A stretch of DNA of 5,867 nt from Chitinophagaceae bacterium UBA3961 (GTDB taxonomy: Bacteria > Bacteroidota > Bacteroidia > Chitinophagales > Chitinophagaceae). Under the pieces are notes generated by a model, which worked only from the letters and a program-made list of their open reading frames with translations, did no database searches and was not told the DNA's origin. This document shows positions 1 to 5,867 of this stretch, one piece after another (position 1 is the stretch's first letter; each line of letters opens with the position of its first letter). Position numbers and translations under genes: made by a program. The stretch is taken from positions 1 through 5,867 of the forward strand of contig DGDD01000110.1 of the NCBI GenBank assembly GCA_002385265.1, in the 5' to 3' direction.

Positions 1-1
1 T

Positions 2-3000
2 AATTTGAAAGAAGATATAGAAGAGCGAATACAAAGTCCGCTGCTTTTGGTTTCAGTTGCATTGAAGAAGAACAAAAAGCTTAAAGAAGATCATTACGTA
101 TTAGAAGTGCTCGACAATACTGCAGAAGTAAACCCCGTATTGGCCAATCAGTTGAGAGATCTATACGGAATTCAATTGCCTGATTTTGTTGATCTCGATG
201 AAATGAAGCTTGAAAGCTTTTATCAACTCATCAAAAAACAAATTGATGGTGCAAATCAAGGGATTCAATTAAAGTACATCGATAAACCCAGAATTCGATT
301 GATTCATTCGGTTGCCCGTCAAACGGTTACCAATTTTAAAAGAAGACTTCGGCCCAAAGGTCAAAGAACCAATAGCTATTTGGATGTTGAGTATAGCTAT
401 GATGCCCAACACTATAGGCCCTTGGGATTAGAGCTGTATCGGCAAAGAGTGGAGCCCAATTCAAGTTTCTTACAATACCTAATTGACGATGCTATAAAAC
501 TGCAAGCCTCCAATATGGCGGGCGATGCCGTGAAAAAAAAAGAGCTGTATGAATTAATGGAAAGCGACAGCAATCCTTATAGTTGGGACTTTGATACCTG
601 CAATATGGTGTTGGGGAATTTCAACTATAAGAAGATGAGTTTGGTGCGCGATTACAATTCTATGGTAGACGAGGGTCGCGTGCATGAGGTGTTTGAAGAA
701 TTGTTCAGCGAAAAGCCTAAAAAGTATGAATTGGATTCTGTGTCTTTAGACGAACCTGAACATTGGCACCATGTGATAACCGCAGACCCTACTCAAACAA
801 AGGCAATACTGAATAGCAGAACCGGCAAAAGCTATATCATTCAGGGTCCTCCGGGTACGGGTAAAAGCCAAACAATTACCAATTTAATTGCCGATTACCT
901 CGCGTTAGGAAAAACAGTATTGTTTGTATGCGAGAAAAGAGCGGCACTCGATGTTGTGTTTCATCGATTGAAACAAGCAGGACTCGATGAGCTGTGTTGT
1001 TATATTCACGACAGTCAGAATGATAAGAAGTCTTTCATAATGGGCTTGAAGGAAACCTATGAAGATTTCAGCACCAAACAGTGGCAGTATGCAGAGATCG
1101 TTTCAAAGAGAAATGAAGTGTTAGCGGAGATCAATGAGCATATTGGCTTGTTGAAACATTTTCATTTGAATCATCTTAAAGAGCCTGCAACTATAGGAAT
1201 GAGCTTGCGCGCTTTTATTGATAGACTCGTGAGCATGCAAGTGCCCAACTTTGCAATGAAAGCAAGCGAAAAAGAACGCTTGCCAGATTATGCTCAGTGG
1301 AAAGCCTCAGGAGAAGTGATTAAGAATTTAGCCCAAGCGCTCGAAGATCTGGGTGCAGAGCCCATATTTAGTGAGCATCCTTTTGGCGCAATAAAAACAA
1401 AACTCTGGACAGAAGATCGGCCAATTCATTTAATTGAAACTATTGCATCGCAATGTAGAAGCGTGCTGCAACAAATTCAACAAGTTTCTGATAAGGTTGA
1501 GTTAGACGCTGTGTTTACTAGCGAGTTTCAAAAGTTGAAAGGATTGGTTCAAGATGCGGTGTTATTGGCGCCGCTGGCTCAAACCGGTCAAATGGATTTG
1601 ATTGATGCAAATAGTTTTGCTTCTAAGGGGTTCGAAAACGACTATTCCGGATACCAAAAAGCCAAGAAAGATCAACAAGAGGCTTTGGAGCATGCGGCAA
1701 ATTGGAAGGAAAAATGGAATCGTACTCAGGTTGAAGAAGCGTTGCGCTTAGCAAGCGATAAAGAAGGAAAGCTGTTCAGTTTTTTCAGTGGTGCTTGGCG
1801 AAAGTTGAAACAACAAATTCAAGAAACGTATGATTTCAATCAACATACGGTAAAGCCAAGGTTTACCGAAGTTCTTACGCAGCTTAAGGAATGGCACGAT
1901 AGAACGGCAAAAACAGAAAGCATAAAACAGGGACTAGAACAAAAGTACCGATTATCTCATATCGATACTGCCTATTTAGGAATAGAGCAATTACGAAAAA
2001 AGAAGGGCGATCCGGAACTCGATTATTTAATGAATCGAACCGACGGTGAAAAAACTGTTCTCGCCTTAGAAGGTTTGCAACAACAGTTGAACAAGTTAGA
2101 GTTGGATTTGCAGCAGTTGTTATTTGAGTTTAAGGAACAACCATTAGCGCAGCTTGGTGATTTGTTGGAAAGCATTGAGATGAATGCTGAATCGGTAATG
2201 GAGATGCTTCCCATTTTAAAGCAAGTATCACAATTACCTCAGAATGTTCAGTATGCATTGGCTAAAATTCCTTTGGAGCCAACGGCACTAGAGGCGCTTG
2301 TGGCATCCTACAGTTATCAGCAGTATTTGCAGGCCGACCGTATGTTTCAAAGTACAGACATGCTGGTAGTAGAGCGTTCGGTTCAAAAACTCAAAGCCGC
2401 CTATGAGCAGTTGATGCAATTGAACGCTTTGTATATACGCGCTTCTATTCGAAAGAACTTTCATCACAATATTGAAAAGAGTAATACCGCCATTAGCCAG
2501 TTGAATACGGAAGAGCGTCAGTTTAAGAAAGATTACAATGAAGGAAGAAAGCTTTTGGAAAACGAGTTTGGAAAGTCTATGCGCTATAAAAGCATTCGAG
2601 AATTGGCTACTAAAGAGAGTGGATTGGTATTGAAAGACCTCAAACCAGTTTGGTTGATGAGTCCTTTAAGTGTGAGTGATAGTCTGCCCCTCGATGAAAA
2701 GTTTTTTGATGTAGTAATATTTGATGAAGCCAGCCAAATTACCTTGGAAGAAGGTATTCCTGCATTGTTTAGAAGTCAACAATCGATTATTGTAGGAGAC
2801 GACAAACAAATGCCGCCTACCAACTTCTTTTCTACAAAGGCGGAAGATCCCGATGATCTTTCCAACACGCTGGCCATGGATGAAGATGAAGTAATATCAG
2901 ATGATGCTGATAGTTTGTTGGTTCAGGGTGCCAGAAAGCTTCCCTCTTCTATGTTGAGTTGGCATTATAGAAGTCATTATGAAACTTTGATCAGTTACAG

Positions 3001-4324
3001 TAACCATGCTTTTTATCAAGCGGGATTGTTAACCATACCCGATACGGCGGTTCACCAGAAGGAATTAAAAGAACTAATTGTTGAGGATGCCGCGCAAATA
3101 AATACGGATGCTTTGTTTGATAGAAGTATTAGTTATCACTACCTGCCCAAGAGTATTTATGAGAAACGCGCCAATTTGGATGAAGCGAAATACATTGCAC
3201 ATATGGTGAGAGATTTGTTGAAGCGAAAAAGGGAAGAAAGTATTGCAATTGTGGCTTTTAGCCAAGAACAGCAACAAACTATAGAAGATGCGCTTACCGA
3301 TTTGGCGGCTACCGATCGCGAGTTTGAACAGCTATTAGAAGAAGCCTACGATAGAACTGAGCAGGATCAATTTGTTGGATTGATTGTGAAGAATCTGGAA
3401 AATATTCAAGGTGATGAGCGCGACATCGTTATTATGAGTGTTTGTTATGGCTTTGATGCCAACAAGAGAATGATCATGAATTTCGGTCCTATAAATAAGA
3501 AGGGTGGTGAGAAGCGGTTGAATGTGTTGTTTAGTAGAGCAAAGAAGCATATGGCCGTGGTAAGCAGTATTCAGCATCATCATATCACTAATGAATACAA
3601 TGAGGGTGCGAATTACTTCAAGCGATTCTTACACTACGCAGCATCGGTGAGTAAAGGGGAGCTAGGAATGGCGCGGCAAATTTTGGATGGTTTGGTGTTG
3701 AACAAAAAATCTACTCAATCAACTCGATTGTATACAGCGGTTTTAGATCCATTGAAGAAAGCTCTAGAGTTGGCAGGATGGGATGTAGCAACACATGTAG
3801 GTCAATCTGACTTTAAAGCAAGTATCGCCATTCGAGAGCCGGGTGCCGATAAATATGTTTTAACGGTGCTGATTGATGATGATTTTCATTATAACAACGA
3901 GAATATTGTAGAGCAATATTTTCAGCGTCCGGCCTTGTTAAGGAGTTTTGGTTGGAAGTGTTTGCAAATTTTTGCCAAGGACTGGTTGCAGGATCCTTCG
4001 AAGGTGTTGCAGAAAATTGATGAAGCGCTGAAAAATGATTCTAATGAAGAGTTGTCGAAACCGGCGTTATCGGATTTTGTAGTCAAGGTAGCGAAAACAG
4101 AAGATGCCTCTACTGAGAACTGGGAACGATATGTTGCAGAAGAAGAGGGCAAATCAAAGTTTTGGGAGGTCAGTTTGCAAGGAACAAAGCTTTTGGTTCG
4201 CTTTGGAAAACTAGGATCGAAGGGGCAAACCCAAGTGAAAAATTTCCCGGATGAAGCAACTGCGGTGAGAGAAAAAGATAAATTGGTTCGTGAGAAGGTT
4301 AACAAGGGATATCAGAGAACCTAA
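2..4324 (+). CDS. DUF4011/COG1112-type superfamily 1 helicase with degenerate Vsr-like nuclease domain and C-terminal WGR domain (5' partial)
   Basis: Large ATP-dependent SF1 DNA or RNA helicase, cytoplasmic; substrate unknown. Residue 1 is the TTG codon at 5. The frame is open to the window edge and the protein begins inside the DUF4011 region (PLLLVSVAL near residue 12, then GNFNYKKMSLVRDY near 203-216), so the true start lies upstream and TTG is probably an internal Leu. Visible helicase motifs are a Q-motif-like Gln264, Walker A GPPGTGKS 281-288, motif Ia VLFVCEK 305-311, Walker B DEASQ 907-911, motif III GDDKQMPP 931-938, motif IV WHYRS 986-990, motif V QGDERD 1135-1140 and motif VI NVLFSRAK 1173-1180. 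All look functional. Residues about 320-880 are a long helical insertion rich in Gln, Leu, Lys and Glu with coiled-coil character. Residues about 1240-1345 resemble the MTES_1575/Vsr-like nuclease fold but lack its acidic residues. Residues about 1386-1437 form a WGR domain. Relatives occur in anti-phage defence loci; that role here is inference only. Confidence 0.9.
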   Translation, partial: NLKEDIEERIQSPLLLVSVALKKNKKLKEDHYVLEVLDNTAEVNPVLANQLRDLYGIQLPDFVDLDEMKLESFYQLIKKQIDGANQGIQLKYIDKPRIRLIHSVARQTVTNFKRRLRPKGQRTNSYLDVEYSYDAQHYRPLGLELYRQRVEPNSSFLQYLIDDAIKLQASNMAGDAVKKKELYELMESDSNPYSWDFDTCNMVLGNFNYKKMSLVRDYNSMVDEGRVHEVFEELFSEKPKKYELDSVSLDEPEHWHHVITADPTQTKAILNSRTGKSYIIQGPPGTGKSQTITNLIADYLALGKTVLFVCEKRAALDVVFHRLKQAGLDELCCYIHDSQNDKKSFIMGLKETYEDFSTKQWQYAEIVSKRNEVLAEINEHIGLLKHFHLNHLKEPATIGMSLRAFIDRLVSMQVPNFAMKASEKERLPDYAQWKASGEVIKNLAQALEDLGAEPIFSEHPFGAIKTKLWTEDRPIHLIETIASQCRSVLQQIQQVSDKVELDAVFTSEFQKLKGLVQDAVLLAPLAQTGQMDLIDANSFASKGFENDYSGYQKAKKDQQEALEHAANWKEKWNRTQVEEALRLASDKEGKLFSFFSGAWRKLKQQIQETYDFNQHTVKPRFTEVLTQLKEWHDRTAKTESIKQGLEQKYRLSHIDTAYLGIEQLRKKKGDPELDYLMNRTDGEKTVLALEGLQQQLNKLELDLQQLLFEFKEQPLAQLGDLLESIEMNAESVMEMLPILKQVSQLPQNVQYALAKIPLEPTALEALVASYSYQQYLQADRMFQSTDMLVVERSVQKLKAAYEQLMQLNALYIRASIRKNFHHNIEKSNTAISQLNTEERQFKKDYNEGRKLLENEFGKSMRYKSIRELATKESGLVLKDLKPVWLMSPLSVSDSLPLDEKFFDVVIFDEASQITLEEGIPALFRSQQSIIVGDDKQMPPTNFFSTKAEDPDDLSNTLAMDEDEVISDDADSLLVQGARKLPSSMLSWHYRSHYETLISYSNHAFYQAGLLTIPDTAVHQKELKELIVEDAAQINTDALFDRSISYHYLPKSIYEKRANLDEAKYIAHMVRDLLKRKREESIAIVAFSQEQQQTIEDALTDLAATDREFEQLLEEAYDRTEQDQFVGLIVKNLENIQGDERDIVIMSVCYGFDANKRMIMNFGPINKKGGEKRLNVLFSRAKKHMAVVSSIQHHHITNEYNEGANYFKRFLHYAASVSKGELGMARQILDGLVLNKKSTQSTRLYTAVLDPLKKALELAGWDVATHVGQSDFKASIAIREPGADKYVLTVLIDDDFHYNNENIVEQYFQRPALLRSFGWKCLQIFAKDWLQDPSKVLQKIDEALKNDSNEELSKPALSDFVVKVAKTEDASTENWERYVAEEEGKSKFWEVSLQGTKLLVRFGKLGSKGQTQVKNFPDEATAVREKDKLVREKVNKGYQRT
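3722..4040 (+). other. Degenerate Vsr/MTES_1575-like PD-(D/E)XK nuclease domain within the helicase
   Basis: Residues about 1240-1345 of the helicase follow the layout of the restriction-endonuclease-like domain that often ends COG1112/DUF4011 helicases. There is a helix with a Leu-Ala-Gly-Trp-Asp-Val turn, a strand (FKASIAI), a second strand (VLTVLIDDD), a helix, and the closing GWKCLQIFAKDWLQDP block, where family members typically have a Trp-rich strand and an Asp-Trp pair. By recalled family pattern, the first strand normally carries a catalytic Asp and the second a Glu before Cys-Asp-Gly. Here these positions read Ser1273 and Leu1289 or Ile1290. The domain is therefore probably catalytically dead and structural or DNA-binding. 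The alignment was done by eye. Confidence 0.6.
4160..4315 (+). other. WGR domain at the C-terminus of the helicase
   Basis: Residues about 1386-1437 match the WGR fold (Pfam WGR type), a small domain found in some PARPs and in many bacterial proteins of mixed architecture and generally thought to bind nucleic acid. The pattern is FWEVSL, then LLVRFGKLGSKGQ, then a Phe-rich strand, an Ala/Lys-rich helix and a closing KVNKGY. The name-giving Trp-Gly-Arg is Phe1400-Gly1401-Lys1402, a conservative variant. The gene ends four residues after the domain, so the TAA at 4322 is a natural end. A Ser/Glu/Asp-rich linker (about 1346-1385) separates it from the nuclease-like domain. Confidence 0.85.
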
Positions 4325-4348
4325 GAAAATAAAAGTATAGCGAATATA

Positions 4349-4498
4349 ATGGCTGGGGAAAGCAAGGCTGTTTTTGTTCTTGCAAAAGAAGAAGAGCGTT
4401 TTGTTGTTTCTATAGAATCACGGGTTGGTTCAACAAGCTACAGAACCATTTGTGTAAATCGTAAAATTGATCAACGAATATCAATAGATGTTCTGTAA
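4349..4498 (+). CDS. Possible small ORF of 49 codons between the two main genes (doubtful)
   Basis: An ATG-initiated frame (MAGESKAVFVLAKEEER at its start, ending IDVL) fills most of the intergenic space. It lies in the same frame as the helicase, 24 bases beyond that gene's TAA, and all codons between the two stops are sense. It shows no recognised motif, signal peptide or membrane segment. The product would be a mixed charged/hydrophobic peptide with alternating beta-like stretches. There is no clear ribosome binding site, only an A-rich run upstream. An open stretch of this length is not very unlikely by chance, so it may be non-coding. Alternatives are a remnant of a formerly longer C-terminus or an unannotated small protein. 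Confidence 0.2.
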   Translation: MAGESKAVFVLAKEEERFVVSIESRVGSTSYRTICVNRKIDQRISIDVL

Positions 4499-4520
4499 AT
4501 TCCCAGTTCAATTAAAACTT

Positions 4521-5792
4521 ATGAGTTCACGTCGACAATTTCTTGGAATGGCCGCTTTATCTGGCGGCGCTTTGGTAACAGGGTCATCATTTAAGTCTTC
4601 AGAAGAATACGATGTTCCTTCTGTAATAGAAAACTTGAAACCTATGACAGATGGGGTAGAGCCCATTACTGTAGAGGAGCGGAAAAAAAGAATTGCACGT
4701 GCTCAGGAGTTAATGGAAAAGAATAAGATCGATGGGATCTTTATAGAAGGAACTACCAGCAGTGTTTATTTCACCGGAATGCGCTGGGGTCAAAGCGAGC
4801 GCACCTTTGGATTGGTAATTCCCGCGAAAGGAGCCATCGCCTATATCTGTCCGAAGTTTGAAGAGGACCGAGCAAAAGAATTGATCAATCCTGTTTTTGG
4901 AGATGATGTGCGTTGTTGGGAAGAACATGAGAGTCCTTATAAGCTGATCGTTGATGTAATTAAAAGCAGAGGTGTTAAATACAAGCGTATTGGTATGGAA
5001 GAACGAGTTCGTTTCTTCATTGCTAATGGCGTTCAATTGGCTGCGCCCGATTTTAAAGTGGTAGACGCTACTCCAGTAACAGCAGGATGTAGAATGATCA
5101 AGTCGCCAGCAGAATTGGCGCTCATGCAGAAAGCAAATGATGTTACCATTGAAGCATACAAAGCTACTTTTTCATCCATCAAACCAGGCATGAAGCAAGG
5201 AGAGCTGAATGCTAATTTGGGAGCGGCTTTCAGAAAGTTGGGTTATAGTGGTGGTGCATTGATTGCAATTGGTAAGTATTCTGCTATGCCGCATGGAAGT
5301 ATTGTTCCGCAGGTAATTCAGGAAGGAGATATCGTTTTGATTGACGGCGGCACTAGTGTTGAAGGCTATGCATCAGATATTACCAGAACCATCGTTTGTG
5401 GTAAACCCACTGCCCGACAAATTGAGGTGTGGAACTTAGAACTGGAAGCGCAAAATGCAGCTTTTAATGCCATAAAAATTGGAGCACCTTGTGAAGTGGT
5501 TGATGCCGCAGCTAGAGCCGTTATTGAGAAAGCGGGTTATGGTAAGAACTACGGATTACCCGGATTGCCGCATCGCACAGGGCACGGAATTGGAATGGAG
5601 GGCCATGAATGGACCAACTTTGTAAAAGGGAATAAAACGCCAATACAAGCCGGTATGTGCTTCAGCAATGAGCCTACAATTTCGATCCCCGGAGAGTTTG
5701 GGATTCGATTGGAAGACTGCTTATATGTTACTCCTTCGGGCCCCAAGTTTTTCACTCAACAAAGCGTTTCTATTGAGCAGCCTTTCGGATAA
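4521..5792 (+). CDS. Tat-exported M24 family metallopeptidase (Xaa-Pro aminopeptidase/dipeptidase type)
   Basis: A 423-residue metallopeptidase expected to cleave at Xaa-Pro bonds near peptide N-termini, outside the cytoplasmic membrane. The chosen ATG gives MSSRRQFLGMAALSGG, a compact twin-arginine signal (S-R-R-Q-F-L) with a small hydrophobic core. It has no lipobox Cys, so the product is probably periplasmic or secreted rather than a lipoprotein. A start at 4488 would add 11 residues before the signal and is less likely; AATTAAAACTT directly precedes the chosen ATG. Residues about 54-185 are the creatinase/prolidase N-terminal domain. Residues about 195-410 are the pita-bread M24 domain. 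All five metal ligands expected for a dinuclear site are present: Asp275 (DGG), Asp286 (SDITRT), His355 (TGHGIG), Glu384 (SNEP) and Glu398 (RLED). The likely catalytic histidines are His258 (MPHGS) and His362 (EGHE). Whether it acts as aminopeptidase P or as a dipeptidase cannot be decided from sequence alone. The gene has its own downstream hairpin and lies 196 bases from the helicase, so it is probably a separate transcription unit. Confidence 0.93.
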   Translation: MSSRRQFLGMAALSGGALVTGSSFKSSEEYDVPSVIENLKPMTDGVEPITVEERKKRIARAQELMEKNKIDGIFIEGTTSSVYFTGMRWGQSERTFGLVIPAKGAIAYICPKFEEDRAKELINPVFGDDVRCWEEHESPYKLIVDVIKSRGVKYKRIGMEERVRFFIANGVQLAAPDFKVVDATPVTAGCRMIKSPAELALMQKANDVTIEAYKATFSSIKPGMKQGELNANLGAAFRKLGYSGGALIAIGKYSAMPHGSIVPQVIQEGDIVLIDGGTSVEGYASDITRTIVCGKPTARQIEVWNLELEAQNAAFNAIKIGAPCEVVDAAARAVIEKAGYGKNYGLPGLPHRTGHGIGMEGHEWTNFVKGNKTPIQAGMCFSNEPTISIPGEFGIRLEDCLYVTPSGPKFFTQQSVSIEQPFG

Positions 5793-5812
5793 TTAAAATA
5801 TTTAATATCAAT

Positions 5813-5857
5813 TGTTTAGAGCCGGTTTTTGGGTAAATCCCAACCGGCTCATAAACA
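5813..5857 (+). terminator. Long bulged inverted repeat after the M24 peptidase gene, probable terminator
   Basis: Twenty bases past the peptidase stop, three paired segments share one axis: TGTTTA (5813-5818) with TAAACA (5852-5857), GAGCCGG (5819-5825) with CCGGCTC (5844-5850), and TTGGG (5829-5833) with CCCAA (5839-5843). They close on a TAAAT loop. Together they make about 18 base pairs, interrupted only by a 3-base TTT bulge on the left arm and a single A bulge on the right. Position and GC-rich core suit a transcription terminator. There is no clear T-run after the right arm (TTCTATTGGA follows), so a non-canonical terminator or mRNA 3'-end stabiliser is also possible. Confidence 0.6.
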
Positions 5858-5867
5858 TTCTATTGGA

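Noticed and set aside
3922..4305. 127-codon reverse-strand ORF opposite the helicase C-terminus
   Set aside because: It lies wholly antisense to the well-supported nuclease-like and WGR coding region, and its translation (Ser/Phe/Thr-rich) matches no recognised family.
4362..4384. GCAAG/CTTGC pairing after the helicase as a terminator
   Set aside because: Only about five base pairs around a large loop, and the T-run lies inside the loop rather than after the stem.
4425..4452. Possible Bacteroidota-type promoter for the peptidase (TTG, 17-base gap, ACCATTTG)
   Set aside because: The TTG, spacing and TTTG fit the TTG...TAnnTTTG pattern, but the TA of the -7 box is missing. Such partial matches are common by chance in AT-rich DNA.
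4710..5036. 108-codon reverse-strand ORF opposite the M24 N-terminal domain
   Set aside because: It is antisense to a clearly conserved protein domain and has no recognisable motif.
1..5867. CRISPR arrays, tRNA/rRNA genes, insertion sequences or terminal repeats
   Set aside because: No regularly spaced direct repeats, transposase-like frames or RNA-gene signatures were seen; nearly all the window is coding sequence of the two genes.

Overview
The window carries two forward-strand genes and one strong hairpin. The sequence is moderately AT-rich. The start region that can be seen has no clear Shine-Dalgarno site but is A-rich just upstream of the ATG. Together with the protein types, this suggests a member of the Bacteroidota. 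That placement is an inference; no marker gene is present to confirm it.

Bases 1-4324 hold the 3' part of a very large gene whose reading frame is already open at the window edge. It encodes a superfamily 1 helicase of the COG1112/DUF4011 type. In order, it has the end of the DUF4011 region, a helicase core with all main motifs intact, split by a long coiled-coil-rich insertion, a C-terminal domain resembling the Vsr/MTES_1575-type PD-(D/E)XK nuclease fold but apparently without its acidic catalytic residues, and a terminal WGR domain. Helicases of this broad class occur in several anti-phage defence systems (e.g. helicase-Vsr and Mokosh-type proteins), so a role in defence or nucleic-acid surveillance is possible. 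Nothing else visible in the window supports it.

Bases 4325-4520 are a spacer of about 200 bases with no convincing terminator or promoter. The helicase frame stays open for another 57 codons after its TAA and includes a 49-codon ATG-initiated small ORF (4349-4498) of doubtful reality.

Bases 4521-5792 encode a complete secreted Xaa-Pro-type aminopeptidase/dipeptidase (family M24) with a twin-arginine signal and all five metal ligands. It is followed by a long bulged inverted repeat (5813-5857), probably the transcription terminator. The two main genes have no evident functional link: one acts on nucleic acids in the cytoplasm, the other is an exported peptidase. They are best read as chance neighbours rather than a system.
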